From Cryptomeria japonica (lineage: Eukaryota; Streptophyta; Pinopsida; Cupressales; Cupressaceae), in NCBI RefSeq assembly GCF_030272615.1, contig NC_081408.1, positions 66,538,546-66,602,545 on the forward strand: 64,000 nucleotides of DNA. The letters are read 5' to 3'. A model generated the notes under the pieces. It did not search any database and was not told where the DNA came from. It saw nothing but the letters and a program-made list of their open reading frames with translations. Each line of letters starts with the position of its first letter. Position 1 is the first letter of the stretch. Positions 33,184-46,403 of the stretch are shown piece after piece. The position numbers and the translations under genes were made by a program.

Positions 33184-36100
33184 TGGTTCCCAAAAATGAA
33201 AAATGATGGGTTTACACTTCTATAGGATAGAGATCATGCTGATTCCTCCAAATATCTATGAAGAGCCACCTCTAACTCATCAATACCCATCAATCTTGAA
33301 CCAATAGTAATAAGGACATAAAGTCCTTCTGCACTTTAGGCTCAACAAAACCAGGGAGGGTGATCCCTTCAGTGAATGTTCCTGCTCTCTGCACAATACT
33401 CAAGAATTTACTAAAAACAAATTAGATTATCTCATGAAAAGACTCAACAAAAAGGGAGAATTCTCAAGTATGGCTAGTCCTTTAGTGATCCTCAACCTTA
33501 AACTGGAGTATGATATGGGGAGAGACAACTTTCAGAAAATACATAAAACGTAAAAGATATTATGATGTTTATAAAAATTATTCTGAGAATCATGAAGAAG
33601 ATAAATCAAAAACTAAAAACCTAATGACATTTGCTAGCAAATACTAGTGCCTTATTCATTTGGGTTACAAAGTCCTTGAAAATTGTTACTAAAATTCATC
33701 TAATAGCTAAGCTAGCCTTCAACAATACTGCCTTACAATATTGTTCTGCTTACAATCTTGTACCTGAGCTGCTTATCAAATCATGTTACAAGTCTTATCT
33801 CTCTATAATCTCATTCAAGTATTTTAATTAACCCCTTGGACTAAAGCCTTGAATGGAAAAGTACATACATCATAACAATACAACAAACAAACAAAACCCT
33901 TGATCCCATTTTCTTAAAAGAAATTAAAATCACACAGAGGAGAGTAAAGACTAGGAAATATATCTGCATTAATAGTACAAGATACCTTCTACCAAATAAT
34001 CATTACAAAAATCAAGTACAAAAATAACCCATTTGAAAAGAAAACTTGTAGTTGTTTTATTATATCTTGCTCTACAAACTAACATTACAGTCTCTACTAT
34101 TTCCTATGACTCTCTAGAACTATCTAGAACCTAACCCTGCAGAATAGACCTATTTTTATAGAGATCCTTCTTAGAAAATTTGGAACCCTAACTAATGGCC
34201 TTCATTTTCCTTTTATAGAAAACAAGGGAATGACAAGCTTCAAGTCAAAAGACACTTGTCATCAAAATTGAGCCTTAGAGGTTGTACACAATTATTGTTA
34301 GAAAATACTCTATATCTACATGTTGGCACCCATGATGAGGTGGAACCAAAATTTCCAACTAATTATTGGTAGAAACAAAAATATTTGAGTCGTGTCGATA
34401 TCATCCAGCCACTCTCGGATGGACCCTGAGATGATTAGTTTGTTCCATAGAATTTCTCTCCTAGAAAAGTAAAATAGATCCCGACATGAAACAAGACTTT
34501 CCCCCCAAACTAGAGGGAAATCTCCAGCCTTTATGCCCTAGATCAGAGAAAATGGAAAGAGGAACTTGGGGGTAGAGAGGATTTTTGAGAAGGTGTTGCA
34601 TCTTCTATGTTGTTACAGAGGTGACTAGCTGCTAATCCTCACTCAAACAAATCCTTCTTTCAGGTCCCTATGAGCTCCCTCTTGGAGCACTCTGGCAACA
34701 AAACATAGAGTAAGAGCAAGGAATATGCTCAGGGTGACCTTTCCTGATAAGGAAAAGCTTTCACAGCCCCTCTGGAAATCCCCTGATCTTTCACAACCCC
34801 TCTGACAATGAGCAACCTCATACCAAAGAAAAAACATCCATCTAATGTCACAAAATAGGCAATGACTCCATTCATAGTTATGTTCGAAGACCATCCTCTT
34901 TTTTATGAAAACCTATCCTCTGAAAAATGAGAAAACTTGTATTTGCTTATACCCATTTTGACATCTTCCTAGTGAATTTATAACCAAAAATTCCCTTCAA
35001 TGTGGCGGTGCTAATCCATGTGAAGAATCATCATCTTGATATCTTCTTCTCACCTTGTCAGCTATGGATTCCAACAATCATGCCTATAACTCAAATCATC
35101 ACCATTTCCTAGGTCATCACTCTATTGCCACCATCATGCATTCACCTTCTGTGAATAATTTTATTCTGATCTTATTCCTTATTTAGTGTACAATCTCCTA
35201 CTTCAGGATTTCTGTCAATAATAAAATCTTTGAATATATCAGAGAACTCGTAACCCATCATATCAAAAATTGAAGGCTTTCTTGATTCTCTCATATTCTC
35301 TGAGCTATCATCTTTGACTGTTAAATCAATTCTGAGTCGACAAGTTTGTATCCATGTTCCCCTAATTTCAAATTTGAATCTCTGCCTTAGATTTTACCCA
35401 ACCTGGCAAATCTAACAGTCATTGCTTGTCGACATGACATTTGACCTTCCATCTGTATTCGTGGACCCACAAAATCCTGACTAGATAGTGCCATATCATC
35501 TCTCAACTAGACTTTGTCAACACCCCCACCATAGGTCTCCCTGGCCAACCCAGGACACATGGCATCATCTCGCGATGCCATGGTTTGTAACCTCTTTTCA
35601 AATTTCATCATGGGATCATGAGGGTCATCTGATCTATTCAATCTTTACTGCTTTGCATACTACCCGTTAACTTTTTCAAAATTTAAAGTCGAGTACCTTT
35701 TTCCTTAGGATAAAACATCTCCGTTTATTTTGAGCACGTGCAATTTAATGGGGCCATTAGAAGACCAACCTTTACCTCTTGAGAACTAGTAACTCTATGC
35801 TTCGATCGATTACACTGCTAAGCCTATCGGTTTCCGCCGATAACATGTCGCACAATCTTGTGATGCCACGGTCTTTAAAATCCTCTCATCTTTGATCATG
35901 GGGAAGTGTGAACCGTTTGATCCATCATGTCTTTAATCTCCCATCGAACTACTTGGGACTTTCGAGCTTAGGGAAATTATGGGCATAGATATTAAAAAGG
36001 AAACCGGTCATAAGGAGACTTTACAACTTAGGAAAAATAATTTATCTGAACCGGTTAACCATCACTTAACACCTAGGAAAGAAAAAGCCCCACCCAAGGT

Positions 36101-36294
36101 AAATAACCATTTTCTTCAAGTGGAAAAAGTAATAGCAAAATATATAATTCCTAGGGCTTTCTTCACAAAACTTAAGAAATCTTGATAAACCCTAAACCCT
36201 AGACCTTGGATCTTTTTTAGAGGATACAAATAAAAACCAAAAAATCAATATTCTAAGCTCAAAATTGAAAATTTCATGCAATCAATTTTCATAG
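33181..36294 (-). repeat. G1 right (5') LTR, about 3.1 kb
   Basis: TGTTGGTTCCCAAAAATG...GCTATCA on the plus strand. The outer 450 bases are matched by 18842-18932 plus 29381-29747; the rest has no second copy in the window. No ORF over 85 codons. It includes a short pair of CCCTAAACCCTAG telomere-like words near 36185. Confidence 0.55.
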
Positions 36295-36499
36295 CTATCA
36301 CAATAAAAATTAGATTTGGCCAAAACAACTTGGGCACAAACAATAATGATTTAACCATTTGATATTCGTGGATCAATTAAATCTATACACATTTATTAAC
36401 CATCCCATCACCAATAATTCCTCCACCCAACAACCTTATAGTCCTATCAAACAGTAATGATAAGTTTTATATTCAAATTTTCATCGGTTCTAATTATAA
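36295..36499. other. Spacer between G1 and the LINE
   Basis: No coding signal or terminal repeat. It may be the LINE's 3' untranslated end; no poly-A tail was found. Confidence 0.4.
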
Positions 36500-39400
36500 C
36501 AAGCAAAAAAGAGTGATAAAGAATCTATATGATCACTTTTTATATCATCGATTGGTAGGAAATTAATTATTTCTAACTGCATTTTTTTCCAGAATGTTTG
36601 CTTCACATTTCCCTTCCCTATAAGTATGAGAGACTTTGAAATATTCTAGTTTCATGATTGTCTTGAATTTAAATTAAATATTTGGTCATCAACCAATTTG
36701 GTGACCTATTATTCCAAATTGCATTGACTACAATCTGGGAATCGCCTTCTAAGTGAACTTTCTTTCCTCCAATTCTGAGACCCATTTGTAATCCTAGAAA
36801 AGCTCTTCTTATTTATGCTATATTATTGGTTGTCATTCCTAAATACGTTTAATTCTAGGCAATAAAGTTTCTTCCCTCATCTCTAGCAATACACCCTACA
36901 CCCCCTTCGCATGGATTACCTCTTTCTTCCCCATTAAAACTGATTTTAATCCAACCTTCTTGTCAATGGGTCCATTTAGTATTCTCTTTGCTAGCTTTTG
37001 AGATCTTGATTCTCCCTTTTTGATAGTTTTTAGGAATAGATAAGCCCTTAAATTTTTTTATCATAACATCATCTGATGCACTAAAAATAATTCCCTTTTC
37101 TATTTTGTCCCTTGTTGCTATATTTACCAATTCCATCACTTGGACGTTCATTTTTTGATATAAGATTTCTGTTGGAATTTCCTGATCTTGAAAGATTCTC
37201 CTATTCCTTTTTTTCCAATTTTCCCAGATTACAACTGATGGAGTAACCTATCATAGACTTTCAAATATGCCTTTCTTTACCATTCCATTCCAAATTTAAA
37301 ACTAGGTAAGTAGATGTTCGTGTTTTGGATAGTAGAAATCCAACTTATCCAAAAAGAATTCCTACATTTCCTTGAGTATGAGCAGTCAAGAAACATATGA
37401 GGGTAAAAGCACAAAGCAGTGTTACACTTTTATAAAGGAAATGGCCAATGCTAGTTCAATTTTTTAAATTGAATCAATAGAAAGTGAAATATATGTCTTG
37501 AATTTTTAAATTATGTAAACTAATAAAATGTATATTTTTATTTTATTTTATGTTTGTAAATTTTTAGAAAATTTAAAAAATTATTTGAATATACTTTCTT
37601 ATAAAGTAAAAACAATAATTTAGTTGCTAATAATATACTGAAAAATGAAGTTACATCAGGCATCACACTTTATATAGTAAATTTTACCTTTTTCTCTTTA
37701 ATTTTTTTTGTGCATATTGATAACTTGAAACTTTAGTGCAAAAATATATTTTAATTTTTTATGTATATATATTTTCAATAAATTTGAAAAGTTGTGTGTA
37801 CTGAAATATAACTCTTTCCATTTGGTGTCACCTTTTTTCTTAATTATTTATACAAACTAGAAAAGAATTATATCATCTTGATAAGACTTATTTCTCTAGT
37901 GCAATTATTTTTTTCAAAATCTAGAAATAAATTTTATTATTTTTCCTTTACAAGATAATTAACTTTTATTATAGTGCTAATGACCTGTTTTCAATAAAAA
38001 TAAAATATTAAATATAAAAACTAATTAAAATATAAAAAGATATACATTCTGTAAAATTCACTTATAGATCTATAATAGGGTATTTTTACATACATTTCAA
38101 AAAAAATATTATTTATAAGAGTAGGATTTGTTGAAACTTCAAGTTTTATTAAAAAAAAAAATTACGGGTAATTAGACCCAAAGTGGTATAAAATATACAA
38201 TTAGTAGACAATTTCGATTGGAAAAGTTGTGACCCATATATAAGATAGCTATAATGCATCTATATAGACCATTTTTTTTACTAAAATTAATTTTTAGTCA
38301 GAATTACTTAAATTTACTTGTGTTGATAAGTTGACCTAAAATGTGAGAAGGTTTTGTGATTTTTCCCATGATTTGTAGATTCCTCACTTGTTTTGCAAAG
38401 GACACATCTACTTGCTTCCCGAATTCCCATTTTTTCCAAACAATCCTGAGTGAGCACCTTCCCTTGTATTCCTAGCCAAGCAAAGACCCTATCTTTAGAG
38501 AGGCAACGTTTACTACATAGTAGCTTACATGGCTAGTCATCTTTAACTATGGACATCTCTTTGATTCTGTAACCTAAAATTACATTGTAGGATCTCGATT
38601 TTGAACCACACCATCTAATCCTATCTTGTTTATTAGATGGAATCACCCATCTCTCTTTTAAAAGATATGATAGGATATTCTTTTGTAGTCTTGGAGCTTG
38701 AAGATTATCTAGGGATTTCCATTACTAACTCCTAATTCCATTTTTTTCTATTATTGTCCCATAATCTTTCACTCTTTTCCCCCACTTCAATAGATTTTCT
38801 CTTCTTATGTCCTCCAAATCTAAATATTTTTCTAAAGTTTTATAATTATTTGAGGAATCTATCCAAAAGGAAGCATGTTCACCATTTCCTATCTCCTATG
38901 TTAATTTCAAATTACATAATATGTAGTTTCAAATTACTGAACTCTTAAGGGGGTAACTAATTTTCAAAATGTTGATCAGATTTTCGCTACTTACATACAT
39001 CCTCATTTGGATTTTAACCCATTTCTCATCACCATTCAAATAAAGATTACATGTTATTTTTGCTCCCATCACTAAATTCATTAATATCAACTATCTCAAA
39101 TTAGCTCCACCAACTTTTTTTGGTTTACAAATCTTTTCCCAAGCTAATAAAGGTACTTTTTTTATCATTAATTCCATTCCAAAAAAGTCTTCTCATAATG
39201 TTATTCAATTCTACCTCAACTCCACTTAGAATTTTTAAACAAGACATAGAATAAATAGGGAGCGTAGAGAGAACTAATTTGATCATTAGTAATCTTCCTG
39301 CAAAAGAAAGCCATTTTCCTTTCCAGGAGGCCTTCTTCTTCATATATCTTTAAATTAAATTCTCTAATATTTTTTTTTCATTCCTTGAAAATGTGGGGTG

Positions 39401-41670
39401 CCTAAGAATTTTCCTAGGAAATTAACCACTTTCAAGCTTAAAATCCTTGGTAAATCCCTCTAAAGACTCAGTTGAGTATTGAAAAAAAACATCTTTGATT
39501 TGCTCCAATTGATTTGTTGACCAGATGCATTAGAGTATCTATTGAGAACAAATTTGATTCTTCTTTCTTTTTTCCTCTTTGTTGACCAAACAACATAGTA
39601 TCATTTACAAATTACTGATGAGTTATCGGGTTCAAGCCTAAAATTACTTTAATTACATTCCATTCTCCTTCCTCTCTAATCTTATTTATACATCTTCCTA
39701 GAGCGTCAACTATTACTATAAAGAGGAAAGGAGAAATTGGATCTCCTTGCCTTATGCTTCTGGTGGAGGTGAAGACACCATGAGCCCCTCCATTTATTAA
39801 TACTAAGAAGGTTGGGGATGAAATGCAATGATAAATCCATGTTATCCATTCTATTCAAAATCTAAATTTGCATGAAATATCTTTCAGATATTCTCTATCT
39901 ATCGAGTCATAAGCTTTCATAATATCTAATTTGATAATCATACCTACCTTTTTTGTTTTCCTTGATGAGTGAATCACTTCGTGGGCTATTATTATACCTT
40001 CCACAATCGATCTCCTAGGAGAAAATGTACTTTGTTCTTCTGATATTAAAATTTTAAAACTCTTTTGAGCCTATATGTAATAACTTTAGAGATTATTTTA
40101 TATGTAGTATTTCATAGGGCTATCGATCAGAAGTCATTCATTGAATTTACCATCTTCTTCTTTGGGATCAAATCTAGGAAAGTATGATTCATTTCTCTTA
40201 GGAATATCTTCTTTTTCCATGACTCCACCACCTTGTCAATATCCTATTCTTTAATCTCTTGGAAGAGTTGGAAAAAATAGTCGGAAAGACATTTAGACTA
40301 GGTGCCTTATCATGATTCATCTAAAATACTACATTTTTCACCTCCTTAGTTCCTATCCCCTTGAAAAGTTCATAATTATGATGGTTTGAGATAATTTTGG
40401 GAATTTCTTCTAGAAATTACTTCCTTGCTTTTGTATTCAAAGGTGGATCTTTATTTAATATTGCTTCAAATAATCTTGTTGCCTCTTGATTGAGTTCCTC
40501 CAAAGATTGCATTTTGGAACCATCTACTTTGTTAATTTCCACGATTCTACCTTTTTCCTTCTTTTCTAGAGAGGACTTATGAATTTTTTTGTATTTCTAT
40601 CGCCCACTTGAAGCCAAACTTCCATATATTTTTTTCTCCAAAAGAATTCTTCTCTTGTTGATATTTAAAAAAATTCTACCTTTAAAAGTTTTTCTCTCTC
40701 ATATTCCTTTGATCTCATTCCTTCCTTAATGATTTTCTGATTTAGACAAGCTAATTATTTTTCTACTCTCATTTTTGCATGGAAACTATTCTTGAATTAA
40801 CTCTTATTCTATTCTTTTAATTTCATCTTAGCATACTTTAACTTGCTATTGAATTGGAACATGTGTGTATGATCTTTGTAGTTGTCCTCCTTCCACCATT
40901 TGGTAATTAGATTTTCCAAGTCTACATCCTTGAGCCACACATTTTGAATTTTGAATGAAATTGTAGTATAAAGGCTATTTTTAATTGAAGTTAATTGGAT
41001 AGGGAAATGGTTAGAACTAGTGAGAGGAATCTCAAAGACTTCATAAAACTACATTAGGCTATCCTAATTCCCAGCCATCATAAACCTATCTAACCTTTCT
41101 TCTATATTGATAAAATGTTTCCTCCGATTAGTCCATGTATAAATCCTATTTGTTGCCTGAAAGTACTTAAGATTATTTATATCTATGAAGTGTTGGAAGT
41201 TAATTTGAACCATTGTAACTTTCCTAAATCCCCCTAGCTTCTAATAATTGTTGCCCTGCTAAAAATACTCTTTCTCATACAAGGCCTTCAAGCCTATCTA
41301 ATAGTTGTTACCTTATTTCTCTTTTTTTTGCATTGTTTGAGTTGGCCTATAGACATTTATTACAAATAAAACCTCATTTATTTGTAGTATTTTGCATTTA
41401 AGATATATCCACCATTTATTATCTTCCACTATTGAGCCTTCTACTATACAAGGGTTCCATAAAACATCTAAACCCCTTGAATCACCTTCTGATCCCAAAA
41501 AGTGTCCTTTCCAATGTTTCCAATGATTAAGCCTTATCTTGCTCTCCTCTTTTTGAGCTTGCTTCTTAGAGAAGACATATATCTATTTTTGTTTAGTCAA
41601 TTTTGTGATTGATTAAGAGACATTTGTTAGGGGAATTAATGCCCCTAACATTCGAAGTAATGATCTTCAT
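36500..41670 (-). pseudogene. LINE ORF2: endonuclease, reverse transcriptase, zinc region and RNase H (decayed)
   Basis: ATG at 41670 begins MKIITSNVRGINSPNK, the usual start of the plant L1 endonuclease domain. A second endonuclease block, RGLDVLWNPCIVEGSI to VINVYRPTQT, follows near 41320-41490. The RT finger/palm region is seen at about 40600-40200 (EVKNVV, MNHDKAPS). The catalytic FADD box reads FVNDTMLFG at 39586-39610, one Asp lost to Asn. The RT thumb region is at 39125-39343 (WLSFAGRLLMIKLVLSTLPIYSMSCLK). A zinc region (SRCVLCKTSEE) is near 38390, then interrupted. RNase H at 36960-36600 has a GNPCEGGVGCIARDEG block and HLEGDSQIVVNAI. Many stops and frameshifts. A domain order EN-RT-zf-RNH is that of plant L1 LINEs. 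Confidence 0.85.
37415..38345. mobile_element. Possible small insertion inside the LINE zinc region
   Basis: The LINE zinc-binding sequence breaks after STNH near 38370 and resumes as HMFLDC near 37400. The 930 bases between are AT-rich and non-coding. The ends are loosely inverted: AAAGCACAAAGCAGTGTTACAC at left and AAATCACAAAACCTTCTCACA on the other strand at right. No clear target duplication. It could be a MITE-like element or just unrelated filler after a deletion. Confidence 0.35.
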
Positions 41671-41980
41671 TGTGATTGGGGAAGGTTGAACACCTTGCCA
41701 AAGCTTGCATAAGATTTCCTTTTTCCTTTTGTGGTCTTCTATGATAGAGACATTCACTTTGTATTTGTTTGAGGTTCCTTTTTTACTCTTTTTCTTGAAG
41801 ATCTTAAGGCCTCTATTCTTATATTTAATTTGTTATAGCAACCTTTCTTCAATCCTCATTGAATCTATATAATTCCAATATTTATATTCCTCCCCTTCAT
41901 CTTCATCACTTAGACCCTTCATGGCTATTTTATTCCTTTCTTTCCCTTTCTCTTCTAATCTTTCAATAATATTCTCCTTC
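41671..41980 (-). pseudogene. LINE ORF1 remnant, proximal piece
   Basis: Lys/Glu-rich minus-strand reading, with stops (ERLEEKGKERNKIAMKGL, later KYKNRGLKIFKKKSKK), directly upstream of the ORF2 ATG. It is cut at 41980 by the giant-LTR element, whose CCTTC duplication is 41976-41980. Confidence 0.5.
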
Positions 41981-44900
41981 TATAATACCCCTACCCTAGT
42001 CGGCCTTGTAAAACCTGTTTGACCTTGGTCAACTTCCTATGTGGCATTCTTGAATGGTGGATTTACCGTTATGTAATGTTGTAGATTAGACTATATGAAT
42101 ATTGTGCATACCTATTATTGTGCTTTTGCATTGATTCTTGTGTAAAGGTAATTGGTCCCTAATTCTTGTTATAAATCTCGAGCTAACACCTTCATTGAAT
42201 ATGTATATATATGTATGCTTTCATGACTCATGGGTGCAGGAGATTGCAGGTACTATACCGCCTAGGTGCGACGTTCATCTCTATTGGGATTCAAAGGGTT
42301 GAGTATACCTCCTTCATCCTTAGGATTTGGATTAGGTGGTCATAACTCTCGTCTTGCCTTAGCCATGATCAGGTGAGCATCGTGTGTGGTCCATAGGGTT
42401 CCTTTGTCATTTGGGTTGCATGTCGTGTGATTGGTGGACTTTCTTGGTTTACGTGCCTTGTGTGTGGTAAATGGAGTATTTTATCCTAAGTATTTAATTC
42501 AATTTAATGTGTTGATTTACGCATTAGTAATTGAGAAATTTAAAATAGATAGGTTACTTTTATATGAATAATCGTTAATCTAAGAGATCGCTTTTTTTAT
42601 AATTGTAGCAAGCTTAAAGTATTTAATTTGAATTAATGTGTTCGTTTATGCATTAGTAGTTGAGAAATCAAAATAAATAGGTTCTTTTAGGTGATTAATC
42701 ATTAATTAAAAGGATCGCTTTATTTATGTTGTAGCAAATTTAATTTAATGGTTAATTTTAAATAATGAATTTAATTAGTTCATGTGTTTTTTTAATTTTA
42801 AAAAAAAGAAATATTTAAAGTTATTTGAAATATAATTAATTTAACCACTCTTGCATTTTGGAAAAGAAAGGGTAATTTTTATTATTTAAAGAAAATCATT
42901 TTTAATTTGTAAAGTTTGATATAGTATAAAAGATTGATTTTGGAAATTAATTTAATTTAAATACTTTACCCTTGTCAATAGTTTGAAATATAAATGTTGG
43001 CTAAATTAATATTGAGAAATTAAAATTAAATAAGAGAGAAGCATATTAATTATAAAATCAAGTTAAATTAATTTAGTAGTTGAAAAGGATTATTAATTCT
43101 TTTTATTTTTAAAAGGGCTCAAAATTCGGAAATTAGAAATTAGGTTAAAATTGGTTCCCATTTAACCTAGGTTGAAAAAAATATTTTGGGGATGGAAAAA
43201 ATTTTGGGAAAAGAAAAATATTATGGAGAAAGAGATTGGAAAATTTGGGGAAAAAGATGGATTTCTACAGCTGCAGATTTGGGGGCTCATCTTCACATTC
43301 TTCCAGGAATGCTTATTGAGGTAGGAATCAGTTCATCAGTTTGATTAAAATATTTATTTAAAAATAAAAGGGGTTTGAATGCTCTTCTTGCAAATATGGT
43401 TTTCAAATTCTCCATTGATTGTCCATGAGTAAGTTTCATAGTAGAATTTGTTAAAGAGTGGCTTATTGTAGGATCTTTGTGTGAGAAATGAACTACCTTA
43501 TGCCCAAATATTTGTTTAAATTAGATGGTTATTCATCAATTTCTTCAATTTTTTTTTTAAACCCTTAACATTCTGGAAAAGAAAAATGTCTGTGACTGTA
43601 ACAAATGGATAATGGGTGTTTTATGTATTGTTCTTGGCTATTATCGTTCATGCCTATTTCAAAAAAAATTAGTTAAATAGAAACTGGAAATACAAACCAT
43701 ATAATAAATATATATAAAAAAAATGGAAATAAAAATATTAAATTGGGGGTTTTGAGGGGGGGGAGCCAAAGCTCAACCCGCCCCTCCCCACAACACCCTT
43801 GGTTCGACACCGTGGGGGCCGAAGGGGATTGCGTCCCCCGTGGAGGCCGCAGCAACCCCCAACACCACTATGTGGAGGCTGAAGGGCCTGCGACCCCACA
43901 GTGGCCACAGTAACCCTAGCTCCACTGTAGGTGTAGGCCGAGGGCCTGTGTCCTCCATGGAGGCCGCAGTTCCCTTTAGCTAGGGCATGACCACCCTGGG
44001 GGTTTTCGCCGCCCTAGGGTTTTGGTTACTTTTTTTTTCATTAGTTATTTTTTTTTATAAATTGAAAATTTAAATATGATTTTTTTTTGTATGTTAAAAA
44101 AATGGGGATATATAATAATAAAAATATATTATAAGTAATATATTTGTATTATTAAAGTGAATTGAGATTTATATTTCTAGCAAGTTATGATTATCAAAAA
44201 AAAAAAAGATAAATATATATATATATATATATTAAAATATATGCTAATATAGATAATATCTAATTAGAATATATTATTAATTATATATTAATCATTGGAT
44301 TCAATATAGCAATGATTCCCATTGAATTAACAATTGTTGAAATGTTGTATTTAATTTTATTTATTTAAGTTGGTAAATATTGGGACTCATATTTAGATGC
44401 TAATGAGTAAATCCAATGGTGAAATTTGTTTTTAAATGTATGCAAGGGAATCTTAAATTAGCTGGGAGATGATTTTCCCATTTCCTTATTCACTTTTAAT
44501 GTAGTTTGTTCTTTATAGTAAAGGGTAATTTTTCGTGTTGTTAGAAAAGGGGCTAGAGTATTGCTGTAAAACCAACTTGCCATTGATGCATATCTAAGGA
44601 TTAAATAACTTGTTTAGATGCTTAAATCAACATGAGAAAAGACTGTATTTACCTGTTAATGGTTGTGCATGGTTAATATTTTTGTAATCGCTATGTCTAT
44701 AATAATAGCATGTCCTTGATAGGTTTGTTAGGTCCCTGTCGTCTGGTTGCTTGTGTCTGGTCATAGTCGGTCAAGTCTCTATTTAGGGTATCGATAGTTA
44801 AGAAACCCTTGTATTACTTTTGATGTATTCAGTAGGATCCGCTTCAAAAGGGATCATTATGTAATTATCGACCGAGGTGGTTGTTTTATAGTGGTTGTGT

Positions 44901-46387
44901 TCGCCTATATGGCAAAGATGTAAAAGACATGAAACTTATGTAATCCTAACTATATTAAATGCCCGATGGGTCTTGCAGTTGAGTAGACCTGGAGATGTAG
45001 CCCTTTAGGGGTGAACTCCGAGATCATGTATGTGTTATGCAATGCTTTTGTTCCACCTGTTTTATTCTTAGTGCTAGCATGTATGGTTGCATTTTGTAAG
45101 TGTATAATGGGGTTTTAATGAAGTTATTTCTTGAATGCATAAATATAGTCATCTTGTTAACTGTAGTAATTAGCGTAATAAAAGAATGTAAATATGATTA
45201 TAGAAAGTATTATGTTAATGTTAATGAAAAGTAGTAAGCATGGAAAGAAACTTGCTAGGTTACAAATATTGGATTAACTTGACATAAAGTTTGTAATTTG
45301 AACGTAACGAATGTATAACAAATTTTGGATTACTGTCATAATATCTAAATTGAAATCTAATGGACGAACCTCATTCGGCTACTTACCGTGATATCTTAAT
45401 AAATGAACATCGTCATGTTAGCTATATTTCACTATAATGGAGGAATTTATTTAGTTTTTTACGTTTTATTCTAAAGAAATAATCCTCACCAAATTTATTT
45501 TTATAATTGGATGAACTTAATTGAATTCTCACATTATAACCTTAATAAATGAACCTCATTATAATAGCCATAATGGAACTAAAATGGGAAGACTCATGCA
45601 GTTGTGTATATCTTAATCATAGCAAAAGTAATTTTTCATATTATCTTTAATTATTTTAACTAAAATGAGTGAACTCATTAAGTTTTCTATATCATAACCC
45701 TAAAGGATGATCTTCGTTGGGCTATTTACATTTTATCCTCTATAAATGAACCACGATTTAATAGTTGGTTATGTTTAAACCCAAATGAAGGAACCCTATT
45801 TTATTGTTTACATCTTAATCCCTAAATGAAAGAATTTCATCCTATTAGGCATACTTTTAACTATAAAGGATGACCTCATTTGGTTGGTTACTTTTAAACC
45901 TAAATGAATGAACTTCGATATAATAGTCGCATGGTATCTAAAATGGATGAACTCGTCAAGTTAACCATACTTAAACCTTAATGGGAGAATTCTTAAGTTA
46001 ATTAGGTTTTAACTGCATTGAGTAAATATCCTCATGTTAGCCTCGCCTCCAATCATAATAGCGAAACACTTCCTAAATTCTAAGATGTCAATTCATTGAA
46101 CATAATATATCCATGTCTTAAGTATTAACATGTAATTAAGATATCCATCTTAATTGGATCAAATGTCGCGAGTTGGGTTAGGTGTAAGGTTACATAATCA
46201 TGTTGGGAAACTCGTTAGGTTTGTTTAGTCTTCTGCTATGTTATCTAAGCGTTAGATAACTCCAATGTGCCTTGATGTTGTGTTTTATTATTAACACTCT
46301 TATTATTATTATAAAAATATATATATATTTACACTCCTTTGAGTGTTTTAGCTTAAACCCTTCGGGGTTTCATGGCGGGGCATTACA
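41981..46387 (+). repeat. Giant element 5' LTR (4407 bp)
   Basis: Near-identical to 48952-53311 through most of its length. Its first bases read TATAATACC where the other copy reads TGTAATGCC, two G-to-A changes that destroy the TG end. It contains GC island 43741-44030 and AT-rich tracts (44212-44230 (AT)n). Confidence 0.95.
43741..44030. repeat. GC-rich island in the 5' giant LTR
   Basis: About 290 bases of GGGGCC/GGAGGCCG/GCAACCCC-type words in an otherwise AT-rich LTR. Degenerate units with cores GTGGAGGCCGCAG and GGCCTGCG occur three to four times. Small ORFs in it are by-products of composition. Confidence 0.8.
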
Positions 46388-46389
46388 CG

Positions 46390-46402
46390 TGGTATCAAAG
46401 CC
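46390..46402 (+). promoter_or_regulatory. Giant element primer-binding site
   Basis: TGGTATCAAAGCC, two bases after the LTR, matches the Met-type primer sites in the window at 9 or more of the first 10 positions. Confidence 0.75.
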
Positions 46403-46403
46403 C

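Larger units (their letters stand above)
29748..36294 (-). mobile_element. G1: pol-less Gypsy-like element with a long LTR
   Basis: On the minus strand the order is a long LTR (33181-36294), a primer-site motif resembling the tRNA-Arg-type TGGCGACTC... known from Tat/Ogre elements, a leader, a Gypsy gag and a fused acidic ORF, then the left LTR (29747 leftwards, broken by C2 and C1). No protease, RT, RNase H or integrase was found in the 3.4-kb interior. LTR limits rest on TG/CA ends and on matching the two ends of the repeat; only about 460 bases of the left LTR survive, so the 3.1-kb LTR length is an inference. Confidence 0.6.

Noticed and set aside
36180-36200. CCCTAAACCCTAG words in the G1 LTR as a telomere
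   Set aside because: Only two units, and present in both LTR copies, so part of the element.
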